A program made the translations under genes and the position numbers. DNA of 59,937 nucleotides from a virus. The stretch lies in IMG/VR virus record IMGVR_UViG_3300035663_001321, positions 1-59,937 of that record; one strand, 5' to 3'. Positions 23,371 to 31,668 of the stretch are shown here, piece after piece (within the stretch, counting starts at the first letter, position 1; every line of letters starts with the position of its first letter). Below the pieces are notes generated by a model that was not told where the DNA came from, made no database searches, and was given only the letters and a program-made list of their open reading frames with translations.

Positions 23371-24288
23371 ATGGATAAAAAGCACAAAAAATTACTAAAG
23401 TTTACTGATTGGGTTATTGGTCGTTTAGGCATAAAAAATAAACCACAGATACGATTTAGTGATGACAAAACAGAAGTTACCAAACATAGAACATTTGGTT
23501 CGACCACCCCTAATAATACCATATGGGTCCATGTTGGTGACCGTAATACCGCAGATGTAATGCGTACGTTATGCCATGAACTAGTACATGCTAAACAATT
23601 TGAAATTGGTACCGCTAAACCACAGATGGACCCAAAGCGTGAACAAGGCATAGAAGATGAAGCAAATGCTATGGCAGGACGTATGATGCGTAAGTATGGT
23701 AAGATGGATGCTACCATATATGAGAGTAAAGAACGAGCATGTTGTGCAGAATTGCGTCATGGTTTGCTTAAGTTAGAAAAGACTGATTACGATACGATTG
23801 ATCGTTTAATGAAGAAAATAGCTAAAAAACATAACATTACTCCAAAACAATTACATGATTACTTTGTTGAAACACATGGTGTTATACCTGATACATGGAT
23901 TAAGAAGCAAAAAAAGTTAAAGGAAAGTCGTGAAGGGTCATTAACACATGAAGTAGCAGATAGTTTGCCACATGCTTATATTATGCCTGATTTAGATAGT
24001 GGTAATCCATATTTACAGTATAAATTTGGTGTAGCGATTGCTTCAGCACGTGGCGCACAAGCACGTAAAGATGATAAAATTAACCCATTTGAAGAAGATG
24101 GTATGGGTGATGTATTTTCAGATAAAGAATTAGTAGTTAGTTTTGATCCACACATTGATCAAATTATTAGTGCAGCATTAAAGAAAATTGGTATGCCTGA
24201 CAATAAAAAATTAGTTGGGGTAAAAGGTAGTAAAGAAGATACCGATGTTGGAAAACAAAGTCCTGTACAGGGCTTTAAGGGGTTTTAA
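23371..24288 (+). CDS. zinc metallopeptidase-like protein with conserved phage C terminus
   Basis: 305 aa. Residues about 68-79 are TLCHELVHAKQF, a HExxH zinc site, followed by EDEANAMAGRMMRKYG where the third ligand could lie; this resembles SprT/M48-like peptidases. The C-terminal part (about 200-305) is a separate domain ending SPVQGFKGF. The same tail (SPIQAFKGFK) ends the protein at 24732-25103. With a leaderless late promoter and neighbours that carry capsid-targeting-like starts, it is probably a virion or internal protein. Confidence 0.65.
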   Translation: MDKKHKKLLKFTDWVIGRLGIKNKPQIRFSDDKTEVTKHRTFGSTTPNNTIWVHVGDRNTADVMRTLCHELVHAKQFEIGTAKPQMDPKREQGIEDEANAMAGRMMRKYGKMDATIYESKERACCAELRHGLLKLEKTDYDTIDRLMKKIAKKHNITPKQLHDYFVETHGVIPDTWIKKQKKLKESREGSLTHEVADSLPHAYIMPDLDSGNPYLQYKFGVAIASARGAQARKDDKINPFEEDGMGDVFSDKELVVSFDPHIDQIISAALKKIGMPDNKKLVGVKGSKEDTDVGKQSPVQGFKGF

Positions 24289-24289
24289 A

Positions 24290-24724
24290 GTGAGAATATA
24301 CGAAATATTAAAAGAAGAAACTGAAGATCGCCCACATTTATCTGCGGAACAATTAGCAGCAGTTGAGCGTTTTGCTGATAAGTTATGGGAAAAATTAGGT
24401 ATTGATGTAAAATTTGGTACCCATTTTTTAGAACGATTATATCGTTATGAAAACGATCCACCTATTTCAGGCGCAGAATTAGTTCGTTTATTTAAACAAG
24501 AATATCAAAAATACGGTAAAGAAATTGCTTCGCTACCACCTGAAACTGAAGGTGTGTTTATGGATTTACTCACTAACGTAAACTTACCATTTGTTATTAA
24601 GCAACGTGACGTAGATGAACCTAAGAAAATATTAGGGCAAACCATTATGCGTAAACCTAGTAATACTGCAAAAGGACAATTTGTTCCAAAAGGTCCTGCT
24701 TTTAAAATTGGTAGAACGGATTAA
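24290..24724 (+). CDS. conserved phage protein with capsid-targeting-like N terminus
   Basis: 144 aa from GTG 24290, one base after the previous stop; the upstream in-frame ATG lies inside the previous gene. It starts MRIYEILKEETE, with L-K-E as a possible prohead-protease site. The core GTHFLERLYRYENDPPISGA and ELVRLFKQEYQKYG match a small conserved family of T4-like phages, and TIMRKPSN is also typical. Function unknown. Confidence 0.6.
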   Translation: MRIYEILKEETEDRPHLSAEQLAAVERFADKLWEKLGIDVKFGTHFLERLYRYENDPPISGAELVRLFKQEYQKYGKEIASLPPETEGVFMDLLTNVNLPFVIKQRDVDEPKKILGQTIMRKPSNTAKGQFVPKGPAFKIGRTD

Positions 24725-24727
24725 ATA
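24720..24727 (+). promoter_or_regulatory. late promoter variant ATTAAATA, 4 bases from start codon
   Basis: The octamer spans the stop of the preceding gene and ends four bases before the ATG at 24732. No Shine-Dalgarno. Confidence 0.55.
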
Positions 24728-24731
24728 CAAT

Positions 24732-25103
24732 ATGCGAGCTAAAGAATTCATAGCAGAACACAATCCTACAGGTAAACCACATCCTAATGCTAAAGAAGCA
24801 TCAAGAGGTTTACATAAGTTTCGTGATATCAATGCACAAGACCGTATCTATGAATTAAATCGTGTCATGATGGCAGTTGCATGTACTGATGGTAAAGTTC
24901 CTGTTAATTTAGACTCTGAGAGTTATACAGGTCGTAATAATACTGCACATCCTTATACAAAAGAAGAACAAGACATGCTCAAAATTGCATATGCAGCAGT
25001 AGGTTCCGAAGTACATGATTTAAATAATGGTGATATGCGTAGTTTAGAAGTAAAAGATACCAATAAAACAAGCCCAATACAAGCATTTAAAGGCTTCAAA
25101 TAA
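24732..25103 (+). CDS. small protein with capsid-targeting-like N terminus
   Basis: 123 aa from ATG 24732. The start MRAKEFIAEHNPT is very close to the T4 internal-protein signal MKTYQEFIAE, including I-A-E as a cleavage site. The body is alpha/beta (ELNRVMMAVACTDGKVPVNL, KMLKIAYAAVG-like). The C terminus SPIQAFKGFK matches the end of the metallopeptidase-like neighbour. A capsid-packaged protein delivered with the DNA is inferred. Confidence 0.6.
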   Translation: MRAKEFIAEHNPTGKPHPNAKEASRGLHKFRDINAQDRIYELNRVMMAVACTDGKVPVNLDSESYTGRNNTAHPYTKEEQDMLKIAYAAVGSEVHDLNNGDMRSLEVKDTNKTSPIQAFKGFK

Positions 25104-25151
25104 TTTTTCAACCCGTCCTACTATGTATAAGTAGTGTTACAGAGGAACACT

Positions 25152-25847
25152 ATGAAAAATATTGATATTAATAAAACGATTGATGCTATTAAACTAAAAT
25201 GGTACCACGAGTGGCTAGCTACACATATCTATGATGAAGGTCCTAGCGGTTTTCACAAAGAACTTACCAAATCAGTAGTTACAAAATATATCGATCCACT
25301 TAACATACCAAAAAATGCAAGAATCTTGGACATGGGATGCGGACCTGGATACTTTCTTGATGAAATCAAAGAACGTGGATATCATAACTATATGGGTATT
25401 ACCCTTAGTGATGGTGATATTCAAATGTGTCGTGGCAATGGACATGAAGTTGAAGCATATGATTTAAGTTTCCTACCACAGAATAAAGGGTTTATTGATG
25501 AAAGTGTTGACTTAATTTTTTGTCGCCATGCATTAGAACATAGTCCATATCCATTGTTTACCTTAGTAGAATATAATCGTGTATTAAAGCAGAATGGATT
25601 AATTTATATTGAAGTACCTGCACCTAACTGTGATCGTTTACATGAATATAACATGAATCATTACAGTATTATGGGTGAACGTATGTTAGCAGCATTGTTA
25701 CAACGTACAGGATTTGATGTTAAAGTATTTGAAAATCTTGAGTTTGAATTGGTCGTTGCCAAAGATGAAGAAGGTAATGACAAAAAAGTTAAAGAACACT
25801 TTTTCTGTATTGTTGCATCAAAAGCAAGACCACTTGATCTAAAATAA
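25152..25847 (+). CDS. SAM-dependent methyltransferase, class I
   Basis: 231 aa from ATG 25152 after AGAGGAAC. Motif I is ARILDMGCGPGYFLDEIK (about 59-76); later VDLIFCRHALEHSPYP and NGLIYIEVPAPNCD match motifs IV and VI of small-molecule methyltransferases (Methyltransf_11/23 type). The substrate is unknown. A sugar or metabolite is more likely than DNA because no target-recognition domain is present. Confidence 0.8.
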   Translation: MKNIDINKTIDAIKLKWYHEWLATHIYDEGPSGFHKELTKSVVTKYIDPLNIPKNARILDMGCGPGYFLDEIKERGYHNYMGITLSDGDIQMCRGNGHEVEAYDLSFLPQNKGFIDESVDLIFCRHALEHSPYPLFTLVEYNRVLKQNGLIYIEVPAPNCDRLHEYNMNHYSIMGERMLAALLQRTGFDVKVFENLEFELVVAKDEEGNDKKVKEHFFCIVASKARPLDLK

Positions 25848-25858
25848 TAAAAAACACT

Positions 25859-25866
25859 CATAAATA
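25859..25866 (+). promoter_or_regulatory. late promoter CATAAATA, 5 bases from start codon
   Basis: The octamer ends five bases before the ATG at 25872. No Shine-Dalgarno. Confidence 0.7.
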
Positions 25867-25871
25867 TCTTT

Positions 25872-26069
25872 ATGAGTGATGAGTTAAATGATTTAAGAAA
25901 ATTGGCAGGTATCACCCTGCCAAATTCTTCTGATTATGGTGCAGCAATTAGTATGACTGCAACCCAAAAAGCACAAATTATGCGTGAAAAGAATATAAGA
26001 CCTGGGGATCCTGCTTGGTTCAGACTATGGTTTGCCCAAACTCATCTAACAGGTGAAAAACCAATTTAG
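25872..26069 (+). CDS. small conserved phage protein
   Basis: 65 aa. MSDELNDLRKLAGI is a start seen in small T4-like phage proteins; the end RPGDPAWFRLWFAQTHLTGE is also distinctive. It has a leaderless-type late promoter and lies upstream of a structural gene. A minor virion protein is plausible. Confidence 0.55.
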   Translation: MSDELNDLRKLAGITLPNSSDYGAAISMTATQKAQIMREKNIRPGDPAWFRLWFAQTHLTGEKPI

Positions 26070-26076
26070 ATAAATA
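26069..26076 (+). promoter_or_regulatory. late promoter GATAAATA
   Basis: The octamer overlaps the stop of the previous gene and ends 21 bases before the ATG at 26098. The leader has no good Shine-Dalgarno. Confidence 0.65.
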
Positions 26077-26097
26077 CTATATTATTATGGTATTTAC

Positions 26098-27597
26098 ATG
26101 GAACCCGATCCTTCAGCAGTAGCTCCTTGGTATTTAAGAAACATTAATCAAGCACTTGCCTTAGATGAAACTACAGGCAATGTATACCTTCGTACTGATG
26201 CACAGATTGGTGATGTTACGATTACGGGTAATGTAAATATACCTGGTAACGTGGCGGCGACACAAAGCGGTAATTGGAATGTAGGGTTATTAGGTAATTT
26301 AGCAGGTATTACAGGTAATGTAACAGTAGTTGATGGTGGTGGTAGTTTAACTATTGATGGTAATGTAGGTATTTCAGGTACAGCAAATGTATCGTTAGGA
26401 TCATCAAGTACGGATGCTTTTGGACGTTTACGAGTTAGTAATCCAACTACACTATTTGATACACAATCTAGATACTATGATCATGAACAATTCGCAAGCA
26501 ATACCGCAGGAAGCGGTAGTGTTCTATATAATGCAAATTCTAGTACGTATGAGTTAAACGTAACTACAGGCGCAACAGATAGCGTAATACAAGAAACCTA
26601 TAAGGTCTTCCCCTATCAACCAGGTAAAAGTCTACTCATTTTCGCTACATTTTGTATGTCCACTGCCAAAGCTAATCTACGTCAACGTGTAGGTTATTTT
26701 AATTCAAATAATGGTATATTTTTTGAACAAAATGGTACAACACTTAATATGGTTATTCGTAGTAGCAGTACGGGAAGTATTGTTGAAGACAGAATACCAC
26801 AGAGTAATTGGAACGGTGACAACTTAAGTGGTACAGGTGGTTCTAGCAACCCAAGCGGTATTGCGTTAAACACTGCAGTAGATCAAATATGGTTTACAGA
26901 TGTTGAATGGTTAGGTGTGGGCAGCGTACGAGTTGGTTTTGTAATAAATGGTGTGTTTTATATTGTTCATACATTTAATCATGCTAACGTTGTAGGTAAT
27001 ACAACTACTTATATGTCTACAGCATGTCTGCCATTGCGTTATGAAATTACGAATACAGGTGTAACGTCAAGTAGTAGTATGTTACGCCAAATTTGTGCAA
27101 GTGTTATATCTGAAGGTGGTTATAGTTTATCAGGAACTCCTGCATCAATAGGGCATAATTTAGGCGCACCTATACGATTACCTAATGATCAATCTTTTTT
27201 ACCGCTACTTTCTATACGATTAAAGAGTACAATGCCTGATGCTATTGTAATACCAAAATATTATACAGTTGCTCCTGTAGGACAAAGTGTTTTTAAGTAT
27301 AGAATTTATAGTAGAGCAGTTACAACAGGTGGAACATTTACTTCAATGGGAGTTAATAGTCCTGTAGAGTATAATTTAGCACCACTTGCAGTAAGTAGTG
27401 GAACCATTGTTGCAGAAGGATATATTGTTTCATCAAACCAAAGTTCAGCAGCACCCATGCAAGTTCCGTTAGGGTTTGAAGTACAGCTACAACGTCAACC
27501 ATTTACAGGTGTAACATACGAATATGTTATAACTGCTGCTACAACAGGCACTAATCAAGACGTATATGCTAGCTTAGAATGGCAAGAAGTTAGTTAA
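26098..27597 (+). CDS. virion structural protein (fibre/adhesin-like)
   Basis: 499 aa. The N-terminal 110 residues are GNV/GNW-type repeats (TGNVNIPGNVAATQSGNWNV) suggestive of a beta-helical shaft. STDAFGRLRVSNPTTLFDTQ (about 103-122) is a motif found in many phage virion proteins. The rest is beta-rich with no cysteine cluster or enzyme motif. It is located immediately before the terminase gene and under a late promoter. It is probably a tail, fibre or neck component. Confidence 0.7.
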   Translation: MEPDPSAVAPWYLRNINQALALDETTGNVYLRTDAQIGDVTITGNVNIPGNVAATQSGNWNVGLLGNLAGITGNVTVVDGGGSLTIDGNVGISGTANVSLGSSSTDAFGRLRVSNPTTLFDTQSRYYDHEQFASNTAGSGSVLYNANSSTYELNVTTGATDSVIQETYKVFPYQPGKSLLIFATFCMSTAKANLRQRVGYFNSNNGIFFEQNGTTLNMVIRSSSTGSIVEDRIPQSNWNGDNLSGTGGSSNPSGIALNTAVDQIWFTDVEWLGVGSVRVGFVINGVFYIVHTFNHANVVGNTTTYMSTACLPLRYEITNTGVTSSSSMLRQICASVISEGGYSLSGTPASIGHNLGAPIRLPNDQSFLPLLSIRLKSTMPDAIVIPKYYTVAPVGQSVFKYRIYSRAVTTGGTFTSMGVNSPVEYNLAPLAVSSGTIVAEGYIVSSNQSSAAPMQVPLGFEVQLQRQPFTGVTYEYVITAATTGTNQDVYASLEWQEVS

Positions 27598-27610
27598 TCT
27601 AATTTTACTC

Positions 27611-27618
27611 CATAAATA
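27611..27618 (+). promoter_or_regulatory. late promoter CATAAATA, 5 bases from start codon
   Basis: The octamer ends five bases before the terminase ATG at 27624. No Shine-Dalgarno. Confidence 0.72.
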
Positions 27619-27623
27619 GTTTC

Positions 27624-29195
27624 ATGAATATGCAAAATGGTGTGCAACTCATTAAGAATCCTTATGAACTTACATCGTTCAAGGATGATAAACAATTACA
27701 AGACTTTTTAAAATGCTGTAATCCTGATACAGGTTATCTATATTTTATGGATAACTTTTTTATGATACAACACCCTACACAAGGTAGTATGTTATATCAC
27801 CCATGGGCTTATCAAAAACGATTAATAGAAACATACCATAACTATCGTTTTAGTATATCTCTAATGCCACGCCAAAGTGGTAAATCTACAAGTGCAGCAG
27901 GTTATTTGCTATGGTATGCAATGTTTGTACCTGACAGTACGATTCTTATTGCTGCACATAAGTATGCAGGTTCGCAAGAAATAATGCAACGTATACGTTA
28001 TGGTTATGAGAATTGTCCACTACATATTAAAGCAGGTGTTGTAACTTATAACAAAGGATCACTAGACTTTGAAAATGGTAGTAGAATTATTAGTGCTACC
28101 ACTACAGAAAATACAGGTCGTGGTCTTTCTATATCGTTATTATATCTTGATGAGTTTGCATTTGTTCGCCCAGGCATTGCTAAAGAATTTTGGACCTCTA
28201 TCGCCCCTACTCTAGCAACAGGTGGTAAAGCAATTATAACAAGTACCCCAAATAGTGATGAAGATCAGTTTGCTATAATTTGGAAAGGTGCAAATAAAAC
28301 ACAGGATGAATACGGTAATACTACTGAATTAGGTGTTAATGGTTTTAAAGCGTACAAGGCACATTGGAGCGAACAACCAGGTCGTGATGAACAATGGGCT
28401 GAATCTATGAAAGCACAACTTGGTGATGAACGATTCAGGCGTGAAATTGGTTGTGAATTTGTTATCGCTGATGAAACATTGATCAATCCATTAATACTTA
28501 CCACACTAGAGGGTATGGAACCCATTGAGCGTATGGGTCAAGTACGTTGGTTTTCTAAACCACAAAAAGGTAATATCTATTGTGTTGGGCTAGATCCAAG
28601 CTTGGGTACAGGTAGCGATCCTGCTGCTATACAAATATTTGAAGCAAATACTACTAAACAAATTGGTGAATGGAAACATAATAGAACTACCATACCTGAA
28701 CAAATTAAACTATTAGCCAAAATAAATGAATACATTGTTGATATAACCAATGAACCTAATAATTTATATTACAGTTTAGAAAATAATACTATTGGTGAAG
28801 CAGCACTTATATCATTAGCAGAATATGGCGAAGAAAATATTAAAGGCACCATGCTAAGCGAACCTAAACAAGTAGGTGCAACTAGACGTTATAGAAAAGG
28901 GTTTAATACCACTCAAAAAAGTAAGTTAGCAGCATGCAGTAAACTAAAAAACTTGATTGAAAGTGGTAAAATGTCGCTGAGAAGTAATGCACTAATCACA
29001 GAATTAAAGTCATTTGTAGCTGCTGAAGGTAGTTATGCTGCAAAAATAGGTGAAACTGATGACTTAGTAATGGCAACATTATTGGTTATACGTATTTTAC
29101 AACATCTTCAAAACTATCATAGTGACCTAGATACGCACATTAGAGATCACAGCGAATACATTGAACCCATGCCATTTATAATGACATTAAGTTAA
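27624..29195 (+). CDS. terL: large terminase subunit (T4 gp17-like)
   Basis: 523 aa. The ATPase has Walker A-type SLMPRQSGKST (about 85-95) and Walker B LLYLDEFAF (about 172-180); the C-terminal RNaseH-fold nuclease has GLDPSLGTGSD (about 323-333) and a late GETDDLVMA acidic motif. It pumps DNA into the prohead and cuts concatemers by the headful mechanism, as for T4. The small subunit is not in the window. The gene has a leaderless-type late promoter. Confidence 0.95.
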   Translation: MNMQNGVQLIKNPYELTSFKDDKQLQDFLKCCNPDTGYLYFMDNFFMIQHPTQGSMLYHPWAYQKRLIETYHNYRFSISLMPRQSGKSTSAAGYLLWYAMFVPDSTILIAAHKYAGSQEIMQRIRYGYENCPLHIKAGVVTYNKGSLDFENGSRIISATTTENTGRGLSISLLYLDEFAFVRPGIAKEFWTSIAPTLATGGKAIITSTPNSDEDQFAIIWKGANKTQDEYGNTTELGVNGFKAYKAHWSEQPGRDEQWAESMKAQLGDERFRREIGCEFVIADETLINPLILTTLEGMEPIERMGQVRWFSKPQKGNIYCVGLDPSLGTGSDPAAIQIFEANTTKQIGEWKHNRTTIPEQIKLLAKINEYIVDITNEPNNLYYSLENNTIGEAALISLAEYGEENIKGTMLSEPKQVGATRRYRKGFNTTQKSKLAACSKLKNLIESGKMSLRSNALITELKSFVAAEGSYAAKIGETDDLVMATLLVIRILQHLQNYHSDLDTHIRDHSEYIEPMPFIMTLS

Positions 29196-29202
29196 TTAAG
29201 CT

Positions 29203-29210
29203 GATAAATA
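29203..29210 (+). promoter_or_regulatory. late promoter GATAAATA
   Basis: The octamer ends 21 bases upstream of the ATG at 29232. The leader lacks a strong Shine-Dalgarno (AAAGTGGA). Confidence 0.65.
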
Positions 29211-29231
29211 CACTATAAAAGTGGATTTATC

Positions 29232-31667
29232 ATGCCAAAAAATAATGAACTGATTAACGTTGACCTAGAAAACTTTCTTGATGCTAAAGGTATGGATGCT
29301 GTTCCATATGATAGCAGTGGTAAGCAAGTTCCTATTCCCGATGAAGCTGAACTATTTCAGTTTAAGTTTGCCCCTGATGGTGAAGAAAGAGGTACCGCAA
29401 CTGTATCAATTGATGGTACAAAATCACTAAATCTTTATTACGATGATGCTATTATGACTGAAAATGAAGGTAGCGATGAATGGTTTCAGTTTGTTAAGCA
29501 ATTAAAACGATTTGCTATGATGCATCAACTTGATTTTAAAACAAAAAATATGGATAGGTTGGCTACAGATATGAAAAAACGTGAATATCAGAAAAAACTA
29601 GATGAAGGTTATTACGGTACACGCCATACAAGTTATAGCGACAAAAACCCAGGTACCGTCAAAATGATCCTCAAACACAACCGTCCACTTGAAGAAACTG
29701 ATGCACGTTTTCGTAATATTGAAAAGATCTTTCTAGAAACTGAAACAGGAGAACGCTTTTTATTAGATACTAAAAAGCCAAGCATTGCTAGAGCATATGC
29801 TAGACATTTAGCAGAAGGTGGTCGTTATAACGATGAACGTTGGAATCATATTGGTCAAATAGCTGAAGATATTAACCGTTTAGGTGGATTTGTACGTGCT
29901 ACACGTAACAAACAATTTAATGAAGGTGCAGTAAAATTAGTCAACGAAGCGCAAAATCATTATCAAGCATTGCGTGAAACCATCAAACACTTACAAGGTT
30001 CACGTGGTTATAATAAGTATTTCGAAAGTTGGAAACCAACATTAAACGAAGATAATGAAGATAATTCTATCTCTGAAATGTTTTTAACACAACGTTTAGA
30101 CCCACGTGTTGAAAGTGCGTTACCTGTACTTAATCGTTTGGCAAAAAATATTACTGAAATGTCTGAGCTAAATGAATTTGAAAATTGGGCAAGTGATATT
30201 GTAAAAGAAGTATTGCACCCAACTTCAGCAGGATCATTAGACGATCTAGTAGATCTACTTGGTGCTGATAGTGAATTCTTAACACTAGGACCTGATGGTA
30301 AAAACGCAATCAATGAGATTGAAGGTATTATTGATGAACCTGCGTTAAATTCACGTTTGCAAAAAGCAGGTATGAGCAAACCTGATCAAGATGCACGTCC
30401 TATTATTATTGGTTGGATGCAGGAAAATGCTAAAGACAAACATTATGAAGAAATCTTAAGCAAAATAGAAGTGGAAGAAGAACCCGCCGCAAAACCTGAG
30501 CCTAAACCTGCACCACAACCAAAGAGGGTAGCACCTAGCGATAAAATGCCTGCTCCACCAAATGTTGAGGAAGATTATGACCCACGTTTGTCACAGAAAA
30601 CACAAATTGCAGGTACATTACCTACCTATCGTTATGCAAAAGGGTTGCTTGATAAGGTAGAAGGTCCACAAGGTAAGACATTAGACTTTGGTGCGGGATT
30701 AGGATTAGGATCAGCAGAGATTGGTGCTGATAGTTATGAAATGCACCCTAAGGCAGGATTCAAGCCTAACTTTGATCGTGTTGATAGTATACCTGATGAA
30801 AGCTATGCAAAAATTGTATCATTAAATGTTCTCAATGTTATACCTAACGATAAAGGTTGGCGTGACGCAGCAGTAAAAGACATTGGTCGTATATTGATGC
30901 AAGGTGGTTCTGCACTTATTACAACACGTGGCAAGGATGTACTATCAGCAAAAGGTACACCACAAGATGAACCAAATAGTATTGTTACAACTGCGGGAAC
31001 GTTTCAAAAAGGATTTACCCCACAAGAGTTAAAAGGTTATGTACAAAGTGTGCTTGGTGGTGGGTTTCAAGTAAAGACAGTAAAAGTTGGTAGTGCACCC
31101 GCAGCAATTTTAGTTACTAAAGGTGGCGAACAAGTTAATGAACTTAAAGGTAAGATGCCTACACCTGATGAAGTGCGAGCATTGTTATTAAAACAAAAGA
31201 AACGTTTTGATGATCAAGGATTTGTACGTGCTGCAGATGATACCGCAAAATTACTCAAACAACGTACACCACAACCTAGCCAACAACCTAGTGCAAAAGT
31301 TGAAGAATATTTGCGTGAGTTTGAAGGTGAAATTGATGAAGCATGTTGGAAAGGCTATCACAAAGAGGGTATGAAAACAATGTTTGGTAAAGAATATCCT
31401 AATTGTGTTAAAAATAAGAAAGCCAATGAAGAACTTCAAAATGAAAGTCCTGTAAAAGAAGCATCTAAAGATAATGAATCTTCAGTAACCGTACGCAATC
31501 CTGTAGCCAAAAATGCTATGGCAGGAATTGGTGGAGGTGGTATGGGTAAACATAAGGATAAAAAACAAGCTGACAAGCGTGGCGAAGTAAAACACAAAAA
31601 AGATAAAGTCCCAATGGATCTTGAAGAAGGATCACTTGATAGGATTAAAAAACTATCAGGTCTATAA
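29232..31667 (+). CDS. large late protein with methyltransferase-like domain
   Basis: 811 aa. About 1-150 is a mixed domain; about 155-330 holds RNIEKIFLETETGERFLL and KPSIARAYARHLAEGGRYND, a block seen in several large cyanophage virion proteins. A proline-rich acidic linker lies near 416-450. About 470-640 is a class I methyltransferase-like fold (KTLDFGAGLGLGSAEIGADS, SLNVLNVI, GGSALITTRG) with a weak cofactor motif. Near 705-725 comes ACWKGYHKEGMKTMFGKEYP then NCVK, typical of T4-like head proteins. A head-associated or injected protein is likely; methylation is uncertain. Confidence 0.6.
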   Translation: MPKNNELINVDLENFLDAKGMDAVPYDSSGKQVPIPDEAELFQFKFAPDGEERGTATVSIDGTKSLNLYYDDAIMTENEGSDEWFQFVKQLKRFAMMHQLDFKTKNMDRLATDMKKREYQKKLDEGYYGTRHTSYSDKNPGTVKMILKHNRPLEETDARFRNIEKIFLETETGERFLLDTKKPSIARAYARHLAEGGRYNDERWNHIGQIAEDINRLGGFVRATRNKQFNEGAVKLVNEAQNHYQALRETIKHLQGSRGYNKYFESWKPTLNEDNEDNSISEMFLTQRLDPRVESALPVLNRLAKNITEMSELNEFENWASDIVKEVLHPTSAGSLDDLVDLLGADSEFLTLGPDGKNAINEIEGIIDEPALNSRLQKAGMSKPDQDARPIIIGWMQENAKDKHYEEILSKIEVEEEPAAKPEPKPAPQPKRVAPSDKMPAPPNVEEDYDPRLSQKTQIAGTLPTYRYAKGLLDKVEGPQGKTLDFGAGLGLGSAEIGADSYEMHPKAGFKPNFDRVDSIPDESYAKIVSLNVLNVIPNDKGWRDAAVKDIGRILMQGGSALITTRGKDVLSAKGTPQDEPNSIVTTAGTFQKGFTPQELKGYVQSVLGGGFQVKTVKVGSAPAAILVTKGGEQVNELKGKMPTPDEVRALLLKQKKRFDDQGFVRAADDTAKLLKQRTPQPSQQPSAKVEEYLREFEGEIDEACWKGYHKEGMKTMFGKEYPNCVKNKKANEELQNESPVKEASKDNESSVTVRNPVAKNAMAGIGGGGMGKHKDKKQADKRGEVKHKKDKVPMDLEEGSLDRIKKLSGL

Positions 31668-31668
31668 T

